The position numbers and the translations under genes were made by a program. This document shows positions 52,570 to 60,829 of a DNA stretch of 64,000 nt, one piece after another (position 1 is the stretch's first letter; every line of letters starts with the position of its first letter). The notes beneath the pieces are model-generated. The model ran no database searches, was not told the origin of the DNA, and saw nothing but the letters and a program-made list of their open reading frames with translations. The stretch comes from Phycisphaerales bacterium (GTDB lineage: Bacteria > Planctomycetota > Phycisphaerae > UBA1845 > UTPLA1). Where the stretch lies: assembly GCA_020639075.1 (NCBI GenBank), contig JACKHI010000001.1, positions 3,162,001 through 3,226,000 of the forward strand. The letters run 5' to 3'.

Positions 52570-52833
52570 CTACTTCCCGGCGGACCAGTCCTTTACGTAT
52601 TTCGCGAGGATCTCGACGTTGCGTTTGGCGAGGATGTGCGCGACTGTCGCTTCCTTGATCTTCAGGTTCGCCATCGCAGTTTCGACGCGTTTCCACAGCC
52701 GCTCACGCTTGGCGTCGCTGTCCGCTAGATACAATTCCGTGACAAGCTCCGACAGCTTGTTGACCATGATGCCGTCGCGATTGTCGTAATACCGATCGAT
52801 GATCTTCCGCTGGTGCGGCGTGTAGTCAGCCAT
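52570..52833 (-). CDS. Small helical conserved protein, unknown function
   Basis: 87 aa from MADYTPHQRKIIDRYYDNRDGIMVNKLSELVTELYLADSDAKRERLWKRVETAMANL. Charged helices throughout, no TM segment. A short TPHQRKII..YY..RD motif at the N-terminus is found in small planctomycete proteins of unknown role. Met at 52833 preferred to a TTG four codons upstream. 85 bp downstream of the PIN-TRAM gene, same strand. Confidence 0.7.
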   Translation of the reverse strand: MADYTPHQRKIIDRYYDNRDGIMVNKLSELVTELYLADSDAKRERLWKRVETAMANLKIKEATVAHILAKRNVEILAKYVKDWSAGK

Positions 52834-52918
52834 GGCTTCTTTCAAAAGGGGCGACGTCGCGCACTACCGCGCGAGATCGCTTCGTGGAACTTCGACATTC
52901 AATTCAAATCGTCGGGCA

Positions 52919-54028
52919 TTACTTCTGAGGCGGCCGACGTCTCGCCCCGCGAGGCGACGACTGGCCGCCGCTATCGGCGCCGTCGATGCGACCGAAGATC
53001 ATGCGTCCGGCCGACGTCTGCAGCATGCTCGTCACGGCGATCTCCACGACCTGTCCGATGGACTCGCGGCCGTTGTCGACGACAACCATCGTACCGTCAT
53101 CGAGATAACCGACGCCCTGACCGCCCTCTTCCCCGGGCTTGATGATCTTGACTGTCAGCGCCTCGCCCGGCAAGGCGACCGGCTTCAGCGCGTTGGCGAG
53201 ATCGTTGATATTGATGATATCGACACCGCGGACCTTGCCGAGTTTGTTGAGATTGTAGTCGTTCGTCGCGACGCGGCCGTTGATCTTCTGGGCGAGCGTC
53301 AGCAGTTTCGAATCGACGGGCTCGCCCGCTTCTTCCTTCGTGAATTCCGGCTCATGAATCTGGACCTCGACGCGCGTGTTCGTCTGAAGGCCGTTGAGAA
53401 TATCCAGACCGCGGCGACCGCGGACGCGCTTGAGTTTGTCGCTCGAGTCCGCAACGGTCTGCAGTTCCTGCAGGACAAATCGGGGCACGATCAGCGGTTG
53501 ATCGATAATGCCCGTGTCGCAGATTTCGGCGATGCGGCCGTCGATGATGACGGAGGTGTCGAGCAGGATGGGGCGTTCGCCCTTGAGCTGTTTCGCGAAT
53601 TCGACGTAGGGAATGACGAACCGAATGTCGTCTTTCGTCTGAAGCACGAAGCTGATGCAGTAGTAACAACTGATGATGCCCAACATGAATTTCGTCGCGG
53701 CGATTGCGGCGACGGAGTTCTCGACCATGGGCAAGCCTGTCGGAAAAAAGGCCGAGACGAAAATGTCCACGACGAGGTTGAGGCAGTAGGCGACAAGCAT
53801 GCCCACGGCGAGACCGAAGAAGACGCCAGCCAGCGCCTGCAGGCTCTTTCGCGGGATCAGAATCTCGACAACGACAACGATGACGGCGAGGAAGAACGTG
53901 CCCACGACAAGAATGGGCTGGGACGTGACGAACAGCTTGCCCTCTTCGGCCACGCTCTTGGCGGCCGCCAATAGCGCGAGAACCAGGAATAATCGCAGAA
54001 AGTGTTGCAACATCGGTATGAACTCCAA
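52919..54028 (-). CDS. PIN-TRAM domain membrane protein (YacL-like)
   Basis: 369 aa. N-terminal TM region (FLRLFLVLALLAAAKS; PILVVGTFFLAVIVVVVEIL; ALAGVFFGLAVGMLVAYCLNLVVDIF). PIN domain: PILLDTSVIIDGRIAEICDTG with acidic pair, VLQELQTVADSSDKLKRVRGRRGLDIL, and DSKLLTLAQKINGRVATNDYNLNKLGKVRGVDIININDL. TRAM domain: ALTVKIIKPGEEGGQGVGYLDDGTMVVVDNGRESIGQVVEIAVTSMLQTSAGRMIFG. YacL-type proteins combine an RNase-like PIN fold with an RNA-binding TRAM at the membrane; function unknown. Confidence 0.93.
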   Translation of the reverse strand: MEFIPMLQHFLRLFLVLALLAAAKSVAEEGKLFVTSQPILVVGTFFLAVIVVVVEILIPRKSLQALAGVFFGLAVGMLVAYCLNLVVDIFVSAFFPTGLPMVENSVAAIAATKFMLGIISCYYCISFVLQTKDDIRFVIPYVEFAKQLKGERPILLDTSVIIDGRIAEICDTGIIDQPLIVPRFVLQELQTVADSSDKLKRVRGRRGLDILNGLQTNTRVEVQIHEPEFTKEEAGEPVDSKLLTLAQKINGRVATNDYNLNKLGKVRGVDIININDLANALKPVALPGEALTVKIIKPGEEGGQGVGYLDDGTMVVVDNGRESIGQVVEIAVTSMLQTSAGRMIFGRIDGADSGGQSSPRGARRRPPQK

Positions 54029-54213
54029 AACGAATAATCAATGCGGCATCGCAACCGGCGGGTCGACGCATCGACCTGCCGTTGCATATAATGAGGTGAG
54101 AATTTCGTTCGCCGCTCGCATACCATCGATCGACGCGCCGCAATAGCGCGTCACATCTGCCGCCGGAAGTATATCGGCATTATGGCCGTTTGCATCGGCC
54201 GAGGAGCATCTCC

Positions 54214-55968
54214 GTGCCCTTTCACCCATCGCGCCGGCGACTGTCTCGATCCGTATTCCTACACGGCCTGTTATTCGCCGTCATTGCACTCGTCCGGATG
54301 CCGACGCCGCCGACGGCACTCGCCGATCCGCCGAAGCGGCCGCATCGCGAAGCACCGGCCGACAAGACGGCCGCCGTTCAACTCCGGTCGCGGATCAAGG
54401 CACTCCTGAAGGACGGCCGGATCGACGACGCGGTTCGCGCCGCACAGTCGGCCCTTCGGGACGCCCCCGAGGACAACGCGATTCGGCGGGAGTTCATTGA
54501 TTTACACCTCTCGCTTGGTCGCAGCTGGCTCGCCGAGGAGCGATTCAACGATGCATTGACCGCCCTGGACGCCGTGCTTCGCGTACAGCCCGGCCAGCCC
54601 GACGCCGCGCTTCTCAAGAAATCCATCGACGACGCCCGGCGCTCGATTCCAACCCGCCTGGCGCAGGCCCGCGAATGGGTCGGCATCGAGTGGTTCGAAC
54701 CGGCGTTCAATGCGTACCGCCAGGCCGTCGCCCTTGCGCCCGAGCGTCGCAACGACTGGCTGAAGGGCTATCGCGCGGCCGCCATCGGCGCGGGCGACGA
54801 CGATTACATCACCAAGAACTTTCACCAGGCGTTCTACTACTACGACGCGGCGCTCAAACTCGGCGACGAGGCCGGGATTCGGCCCGCGCCGGCCGTCGTG
54901 TCGCGCTGGATGCAGAGCCTCGTTCACGCCCTCGATGACGACAATCGCGTTCGCTATCCCGCCGCCTATTGGAAAATTATCTTCGAGCGCATCAGTCAGA
55001 CGGAATACACCGGCCCCGACGCCGCGGCCCTTCGAGCGACGCTCGAAGGGCTTGCCTTCGAACACGCGGGAGACGCCGAACGCGCCGTGCAAGCCTATGG
55101 GCGAGCCGTCAGACCGCAATCTCGTCGCACGTCGTCCAACGTGTCGGCTGCGCGGCGCGCGGCGATCGACATGGTGCGAAAGGAATACAACGTCGAAGCG
55201 ATCGGCCGTCGTGCGGACGAATGGAAGCGCAACGACACCGAGGCGATGCAGCTGTTCGAATCGGATCGATTCCGGATCCACCATCGGAACGCCGTCGTCG
55301 CGCAGCAGGTCGGCCGGTCGCTGGATTTCCACTTTGCCCGGATCGCCGACAGCTGGGCCCTGGATATCGACGAGATTCCGTGGGAGACGAAGGCGGACGT
55401 CTATCTGCATTCGGATCGTCACGCTTTTCTTGAAGCGACGGGGCAATCGCCGCCGGTAACGGCGATCAGCCGAATTCGAATGCAGGGCGGCACGATCCAG
55501 CAGAAGATCATCCACGTCCATCTCGCCGATCCGATGTTGTTGTCGTCGTCACTTGCCCACGAGTTGGCGCACCTGATGACGGCGGAAATCCGTCGGGATC
55601 GGCCTTTGCCAGCCGTGATTGCGGAGGGACTCGCATTGAACGCCGAACCGCACTGTCGGCATCGACAATTCGCAAGACTGTTCGAGGAGCAGAAGCAGCC
55701 CGCGTCAATCCGGCGGCTGCTGGCGTTTGACGATGTGCATCCGACCGACGTGTCGTTCTACTCCGCCGCACATCGTCTGATGACCGTCCTGCGCACGCGC
55801 AGTCATCCGGCCGATCTGCTGGCGCTGCGAAGTGAGTCCATGGACGCGAAGGAGCTCGCGCGAAAGTGCGGTTTCGCCGACGCACGACAGCTTCAACTCA
55901 TGTACACGCGATTGGCGCCGGACGAGAATCGCGCCCGGATCGACAATCAACCGGGCTCGACGAATTGA
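54214..55968 (+). CDS. TPR-containing exported zinc-peptidase-like protein
   Basis: 584 aa from GTG at 54214, with GAGGAG 7 bases before; a TTG at 54190 is the alternative. Signal peptide LSRSVFLHGLLFAVIALVRMPTPPTALADP. TPR-like repeats (residues ~60-250; DDAVRAAQSALRDAPEDNAIRREFIDLHLSLGRSWLAEERFNDALTALDAVLRVQP). The C-terminal part resembles a gluzincin-like peptidase: LLSSSLAHELAHLMTAEIRRDRPLPAVIAEGLALNAEP, with HELAH for HExxH and a downstream Glu in EGLAL. Predicted extracytoplasmic, role unknown. Divergent from the PIN-TRAM gene. Confidence 0.83.
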   Translation: MPFHPSRRRLSRSVFLHGLLFAVIALVRMPTPPTALADPPKRPHREAPADKTAAVQLRSRIKALLKDGRIDDAVRAAQSALRDAPEDNAIRREFIDLHLSLGRSWLAEERFNDALTALDAVLRVQPGQPDAALLKKSIDDARRSIPTRLAQAREWVGIEWFEPAFNAYRQAVALAPERRNDWLKGYRAAAIGAGDDDYITKNFHQAFYYYDAALKLGDEAGIRPAPAVVSRWMQSLVHALDDDNRVRYPAAYWKIIFERISQTEYTGPDAAALRATLEGLAFEHAGDAERAVQAYGRAVRPQSRRTSSNVSAARRAAIDMVRKEYNVEAIGRRADEWKRNDTEAMQLFESDRFRIHHRNAVVAQQVGRSLDFHFARIADSWALDIDEIPWETKADVYLHSDRHAFLEATGQSPPVTAISRIRMQGGTIQQKIIHVHLADPMLLSSSLAHELAHLMTAEIRRDRPLPAVIAEGLALNAEPHCRHRQFARLFEEQKQPASIRRLLAFDDVHPTDVSFYSAAHRLMTVLRTRSHPADLLALRSESMDAKELARKCGFADARQLQLMYTRLAPDENRARIDNQPGSTN

Positions 55969-56573
55969 AAGTCGATGCGGAATCCGCCGGGCGCGCCGGC
56001 GTCTTCTTCAAATGTGAAGATCAGCAGTCCTGTGCCCGTCAGATCGAGGACGTCCGTCCGCGAACACGTGAAATCCACGCCCAGCAGGACCTCGCGCCCG
56101 AGTGATGTGCCTTCGGTCGGTTCCGCTTCGAGCGGATCGCCGAGCGGCGCCGTGGAGAAGTTGACGCCCTGAACGAGGGCCCGCGGATCGTTGACGACGA
56201 CGGACGGATTGTTCTCATTCTCGTTGACCAGTCGAATCAACTCGGCGCCGCCGACTGAGAAGACGCGCCGACAGGGCTGAGCGATCTGTGCGCTGGATGA
56301 GTTCGCCTCGAGGCGCAGCTGACCCAGATTGGTCGGTATCGTGTCCTTGTTCAGTTGGTCGTAGCTGCCGAACGTGAAAATCGCCCGGGCGCTCGTGTTG
56401 TTGACGAAGCCGACTTGAATCGCCCTGGGCAAGACCTGGCCGCCCGGACCGAAATCCGAGCTTGGCGCCGTGAGGTTGTTCAGCGCAGTGATATTGCAGG
56501 AAACGGAAAGACCCGCGGCGACCAGGACGAGCGCTTGCGGGGAAATCCGACTGACGAATCGACTGAGTTTCAT
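55947..56573 (-). CDS. Lipoprotein, unknown function
   Basis: 208 aa from MKLSRFVSRI (a Met three codons earlier is possible). Lipobox GLSVSC (about residues 19-24) after a hydrophobic stretch. Mature part is Asn/Val/Thr-rich and probably beta-sandwich (AIQVGFVNNTSARAIFTFGSYDQLNKDTIPTNLGQLRLE; LGREVLLGVDFTCSRTDVLDLTGTGLLIFTFEED). Overlaps the convergent TPR gene by 22 bp at the 3' ends. Not a known family. Confidence 0.75.
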   Translation of the reverse strand: MKLSRFVSRISPQALVLVAAGLSVSCNITALNNLTAPSSDFGPGGQVLPRAIQVGFVNNTSARAIFTFGSYDQLNKDTIPTNLGQLRLEANSSSAQIAQPCRRVFSVGGAELIRLVNENENNPSVVVNDPRALVQGVNFSTAPLGDPLEAEPTEGTSLGREVLLGVDFTCSRTDVLDLTGTGLLIFTFEEDAGAPGGFRIDFQFVEPG

Positions 56574-56792
56574 GACAGACACCGCAGTTCAACGCGAGGA
56601 CTCGGCGCGCCCGGGCACAATCGCTTAGACGCACACTTGATACGTTCGCGCTAGTGCATCGGCTGACCAGCGGGGCGACGTTCAATAATCGCTTGGATTC
56701 CCGCAGTAAACCGACGCACATCATCGCCTGCGGCGTTTGTCGCAAGGACTGTTATGAGACGCGCAAGAGTCGCGCCGGGACTCGCCCGCGGA

Positions 56793-57482
56793 TCAGCCAC
56801 CGGCCTTCGTGATCTCGCAATCGATGACGTCCTTGAGTGTGTTGGAATTGGTCTGAATTCCATTGACGTAGAACGTCGGCGTTCCGGGAACGCCCAGTGC
56901 CGTACCGGAGTTGACGTCCTGTTCGACGCGGGGTCCCTTGGCGGCGGCGGCGATACAGGCGTCGTAGGCCGTCAGGTCGAGGCCGACTTCATCCGCGATT
57001 TCGCGTAGTACGGCGGCCGATAGATTCTGCTGGCGCGTCGCATCAGAAAACACGGCCTTGATGTACTCGAAGAACATGTCCTGGTCCGCCGCGCATTCCG
57101 AGGCTTCGGCGGCCCGTTGTGCGTCGGCGTGGAGATTCGTCAGCGGGAAATGCCGGAAAACGAATCGCACCTTGCCCGTGTCGATATAGTCACTCTGCAG
57201 CGTCGGGAATTGATTGCGATCGAACGACCCGCAGAACGGGCATTGCAGATCGGAATACTCGAACACGACGACCGGGGCGTCCGCCTCGCCGAGTATGTGA
57301 TCGGCCGCCAATACCTGCGGCGGGTTGCTCACTGCGGTCCCGCAATTTCCGCCGATGGGGACCGACGTGGACGGGCATGATGCGCTATCCATGCCCCCCA
57401 GCATGAAAATGGCGGCGACGGCCGTCATGCCGGCGCCGATTCGACGCGTACCCAATCCGAATCGATTCTTCTGATGTATCAA
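56793..57482 (-). CDS. DsbA-like thioredoxin-fold protein (Thioredoxin_4)
   Basis: 229 aa from TTG at 57482, with GGGAG 7 bases upstream (ATG at 57428 is the alternative; longer frames are unlikely). Signal sequence with NRF..RR then GAGMTAVAAIFMLGGMDSASC, a possible lipobox. Catalytic part: VVVFEYSDLQCPFCGSFDRNQFPTL (CPFC), FRHFPLTNLHADAQRAAEASECA, LGVPGTPTFYVNG (cis-Pro). It matches Thioredoxin_4/DsbA-family oxidases of the envelope. It probably forms disulfides in exported proteins. No dsbB is near. Confidence 0.87.
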   Translation of the reverse strand: MIHQKNRFGLGTRRIGAGMTAVAAIFMLGGMDSASCPSTSVPIGGNCGTAVSNPPQVLAADHILGEADAPVVVFEYSDLQCPFCGSFDRNQFPTLQSDYIDTGKVRFVFRHFPLTNLHADAQRAAEASECAADQDMFFEYIKAVFSDATRQQNLSAAVLREIADEVGLDLTAYDACIAAAAKGPRVEQDVNSGTALGVPGTPTFYVNGIQTNSNTLKDVIDCEITKAGG

Positions 57483-57942
57483 CTGAGATCTCCCATGGTT
57501 GTCGGGCGGCGAGGCTCTGTTGTCGACGCGGCGAGGCGACGACGGTCGACAGCATATTATTTGCGGCTTGCCGGCGGAAGGCGACAGCGCTGACAAATCG
57601 TGACGGGATTCGGTCCGCACCGGCGCGTTGAATCGGCGTGCTCCTCGAATCGCCTCCTCATCCGGCATTATCGGCCATTGCAACAGATCCATACGCGAAA
57701 CCGGGCCGCCGCGGGCCCTGGCGCTCGTGAAACTCGGCAATCGATCATCCAGCGGCTCGCGTCTGCGTCCGATGAATATCGGGTTCTCGTTTGACCGAGA
57801 ATGCGTCGCGCGGGAAGAATGCACTGTCCTCGCGATTCGATGCATGCTCTCTCGTCGAACGAGTCGACGCAGAAACACGATCCGTACGACGGATCGACTT
57901 TGGCGCTGAAGTGCGGCATCAAAACGCCTGGATCCAGTTCCG
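57483..57942. other. Divergent intergenic region
   Basis: About 460 bp between the DsbA-like gene and the 57943 lipoprotein gene. Open frames here have no motif. No member of the palindrome families. It should contain promoters for both genes. Confidence 0.4.
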
Positions 57943-58821
57943 ATGAATCAACTGACAACCCCATCCAAACACAGTCGCTGCCCACGAAGGCTCGTCAGGA
58001 ATCTGGCGGCCGTCACGATTCTCGCCGCCGTTTCCGGCTGCACGATTTTCGACTTCATCTTCGGCCCGCTGCCGGGAGACTCCAACTCGAACACGGACTT
58101 GACGCTCGGCATCTCGATCGTCCAGCCCGCCAGCGCCGTGTCCGCGACGCCGGGCGTCGCCACGGTCATTCAATGGGCGGATATCGCCGACGTCGCCGGG
58201 ACCGTCGTGCGGATCACGGCTCAACGGCGCAACAACCTGAACGAGAACACGGCGGATCCGATCGAACTCGTCGGCGACGGAACGCCGGGCTCCGGTCGGG
58301 ACGCCATCGCGGACGGCGACAACGACTTCTACGAGTGGGACATTACGGGCGTGCGCGTCGGCCAGTACGTCATCATCGCGACGATCGAAAGCCCTGAGGG
58401 CGACACGCAGACAGTGATGTCGACGGATGAGGATCGCGGCACGACGGGCGCGATCAACGTCACGACGGCCCTGCCGGTCCCGACGCTGACGTTCACGGCG
58501 CCAGGGGCGACGGATGAGTCCGTCACGACGGGCAACACGTTTGACATCACGTGGACCGACAATGGCGCGACGAACGCCGATGCGCTCGTCACGCTCGGTC
58601 TCGACACGGACGACGATCACACGAGCGGAAACGAGATCATCCTCGTCAGCAACCAGGCGCTCAGCGAAAGCGGCAACAACGGGTTGTTCACGTTCTTCTT
58701 CCAGGATGAGAACGGCGACACAGTGCCCGACGGCGACTACACCGTCTTCGCGATTGTCGATGACAACGCGAACGACATCGTGACGTCAGAAGCGACCGGG
58801 CTGCTTCAGGTCAATCCGTAA
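57943..58821 (+). CDS. Lipoprotein with tandem Ig-like beta-sandwich domains
   Basis: 292 aa. Lipobox AAVSGC (end of LVRNLAAVTILAAVSGC). Two homologous ~100-residue modules: SIVQPASAVSATPGVATVIQWADIADVAGTVVRITAQRR ... and LTFTAPGATDESVTTGNTFDITWTDNGATNADALVTLGLDTDDDHTSGN. Each has the W.D/TW pattern of Ser-Thr-rich (Kre9/KNH-type) Ig-like domains. Ends in short strands (GDYTVFAIVDDNANDIVTSEATGLLQVNP). Surface or periplasmic; partner unknown. Confidence 0.8.
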   Translation: MNQLTTPSKHSRCPRRLVRNLAAVTILAAVSGCTIFDFIFGPLPGDSNSNTDLTLGISIVQPASAVSATPGVATVIQWADIADVAGTVVRITAQRRNNLNENTADPIELVGDGTPGSGRDAIADGDNDFYEWDITGVRVGQYVIIATIESPEGDTQTVMSTDEDRGTTGAINVTTALPVPTLTFTAPGATDESVTTGNTFDITWTDNGATNADALVTLGLDTDDDHTSGNEIILVSNQALSESGNNGLFTFFFQDENGDTVPDGDYTVFAIVDDNANDIVTSEATGLLQVNP

Positions 58822-58985
58822 GCGCGTGCCGATCCGACGGACGGCATGCATTCAGAGCCGCGACAGGTGTGTGCATCCGGGATCCCGTAGGGATCACATG
58901 AGAATAGCCGCCCGTTTTCAACGGAGGGGCTGCCGTTTCTTCAGACCCCATCCCAGCGGGCAACGCCGAGAACTGAACGCTCTAA

Positions 58986-60560
58986 CCCGGATATTTCATC
59001 AAGATCGGCTGAAAGGCGCATAGAGAAGGCCTCTTTGCTCTGTAGACTGGGTGTTTGTCTAGAACATTCAGCACAAAGCAAGGAGGCCTTTTGTGATGAC
59101 AGAGTGTAATTCTGAATCGCTCACTTTTTCCAGTCTTTCTCGGAAGAAAATCATCGCCGATTTTGGCGGCGGTCATCTCACGTCCGACGCCGGCGCGTTG
59201 CTGCTTCGCGAAGCGAATCGGCGAACGGGGATGATCGACGCGCTTGCGGCTTGCATCAGCGATCCGCGCGATCCGGCGCGAATCCAGCACGACGCGAAGA
59301 CGCTCCTCGCCCAGCGAGTCTTCGGCATCGCCATGGGCTACGAAGACGGCAACGATCATCAATCGCTTCGCAACGATCCGATCATGCAACTTCTCGCCGA
59401 GACGCCGCCCGATCCCGACGCTCCGCTCGCGTCACCACCGACACTGTGCCGGTTTGAGAACTGGGTCGATCGCAAGTCGCTGGCGCGGATGAGCGCCGTG
59501 CTGGTCGATCAGTTCATCGCGTCGCACAGGACGCCGCCGAAGGAGATCACCCTCGACTTCGATGCGACCGACGATCGGATTCACGGCGACCAGGAAGGCT
59601 CATTCTTCCACGCCTTCTACTACCACTATTGCTACCTGCCGCTCTACGTCTTCTGCGGCGATCAGTTGCTGGTCGCCTATCTGCGACCGAGCAAGATCGA
59701 CGCGGCGAAGCACAGCCGCGGCATCCTCAAGCTGCTGGTGCGGCGCATACGCGAATCGTGGCCCAAAGTGCGGATCATCTTCCGCGCCGACTCGGGCTTC
59801 TGTCGCTGGAAAACCCTGAAATACTGCGACGAAAACGCGATCGGCTACGTCGTCGGTCTGGCGACGAACACGCGGCTCAAGCGCATCCAGGAACCCTACA
59901 TGGACGCGGCCGAGCAGCGCTTCGAGGCGACCGGCGAGAAGCAGCGAAGCTTCCACGAGTTCGCATATAGCGCGAAGACGTGGGATCGAAAGCGGCGTGT
60001 GATCCTGAAGGCGGAGCGCTTGCCGAAGGGCGCCAACCCGCGCTTCGTTGTGACGAATCTCGACGATTCACCGAAGGCGATCTACGACGCCATCTACACG
60101 CAGCGCGGTGAGATGGAGAATCGTATCAAAGAGCAGCAGTTGTACCTGTTCGCCGATCGAACGAGTTGCAGCAGGTTCATCGCGAATCAGTTCCGGCTGC
60201 TGCTGGCGTCGGCGGCGTACGTGTTGATCGAACACGTGCGACGCGAGGCGCTGAAGGACACCGAACTCGCCAAAGCTCGTGTCGATACGATTCGGTTGAA
60301 GCTCCTGAAGGTCGCGGCCCGCGTGGTCGTCAGCGTCCGCCGCGTCGTGCTCCACCTGTCGAGCAGCTATCCCTATCAGTCACTTCTGCAACGCCTCGTC
60401 GCCCGCCTCGCGCCGAGTTAATCCTCCCGACAACCCGACTCGCAGCATGGGGGTAAGGGGGCGCTCTGCGCCCAATCACGCCGATCCGCAAATCCGCGAC
60501 CCCACCGACCACAATCGGACATCGCAGAACCACCAAACTCGGCCATGTGAAATATGCGGG
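58986..60560. mobile_element. IS1380-family insertion sequence, copy 2 (intact)
   Basis: 1575 bp. Ends CCCGGATATTTCA / TGAAATATGCGGG. Flanked by CTAA on both sides (58982-58985, 60561-60564), a 4-bp target duplication. Inserted inside the LR repeat. Nearly identical to copy 1, so both moved recently. Confidence 0.94.
59093..60421 (+). CDS. IS1380-family transposase (intact)
   Basis: 442 aa. N-terminus SRKKIIADFGGGHLTSDAGALLLREANRRTGMIDALAACISDPRDPARIQHD is the family signature. DDE elements: EITLDFDATDDRIHGDQ (first Asp), RIIFRADSGFCRWKTLKYCDENAIGYVVGLATN (second Asp) and YTQRGEMENRIKEQQLYLFADRTSC (Glu). Near full length for IS1380 enzymes, with AAGGAGG just before the start. Apparently active, whereas its twin at 42965 is broken. 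Confidence 0.95.
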   Translation: MMTECNSESLTFSSLSRKKIIADFGGGHLTSDAGALLLREANRRTGMIDALAACISDPRDPARIQHDAKTLLAQRVFGIAMGYEDGNDHQSLRNDPIMQLLAETPPDPDAPLASPPTLCRFENWVDRKSLARMSAVLVDQFIASHRTPPKEITLDFDATDDRIHGDQEGSFFHAFYYHYCYLPLYVFCGDQLLVAYLRPSKIDAAKHSRGILKLLVRRIRESWPKVRIIFRADSGFCRWKTLKYCDENAIGYVVGLATNTRLKRIQEPYMDAAEQRFEATGEKQRSFHEFAYSAKTWDRKRRVILKAERLPKGANPRFVVTNLDDSPKAIYDAIYTQRGEMENRIKEQQLYLFADRTSCSRFIANQFRLLLASAAYVLIEHVRREALKDTELAKARVDTIRLKLLKVAARVVVSVRRVVLHLSSSYPYQSLLQRLVARLAPS

Positions 60561-60753
60561 CTAATCAGAGCCTGGCAGTCTCAGCGTGGCGAATCATCCA
60601 GCGTACATGAGCATGACTCCCCCGTGAGGACACGGCGGCTCCGACAGGTTCTGCCGCTACTGCGTTCGGTTCACGGCGTTGCCCTATCGGGACGCGGGAC
60701 TCGCGCTACCGCAGATGCCAACAGAGTTTCACGACATTCCGTGAAGAACCCTT

Positions 60754-60786
60754 AAAAAAAACGTGCGGGCGAATCGCCCGCACGTT
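60754..60786 (-). terminator. Rho-independent terminator of the SurA/PpiD-like gene
   Basis: On the minus strand the stem AAACGTGCGGGCGA/TCGCCCGCACGTTT is followed by eight T residues (A-run 60754-60761 on plus). It is 44 bp past the stop at 60830. Confidence 0.88.
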
Positions 60787-60829
60787 TGATCCCAATCAGA
60801 TTTTGATCGCTGTTCGCCAACCGTGTCGA

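Larger units (their letters stand above)
58881..60750. repeat. LR long repeat split by IS1380 copy 2
   Basis: The right-end parts of LR are at 58881-58981 (GATCCCGTAGGGATC; GAGAATAGCC; CCGTTTTCAACGG; CATCCCAGCGGG) and the left-end parts at 60670-60750 (CCTATCGGGACG; CTACCGCAGATGCCAACAG; GTTTCACGACATTCCGTGAAGAACC). The IS lies between, bracketed by CTAA. Removing the IS leaves one LR copy inverted relative to 31512-31765. Confidence 0.75.

Noticed and set aside
57919..58620. 233-aa minus-strand open frame
   Set aside because: Antisense to the Ig-like lipoprotein gene, Arg-rich shadow.
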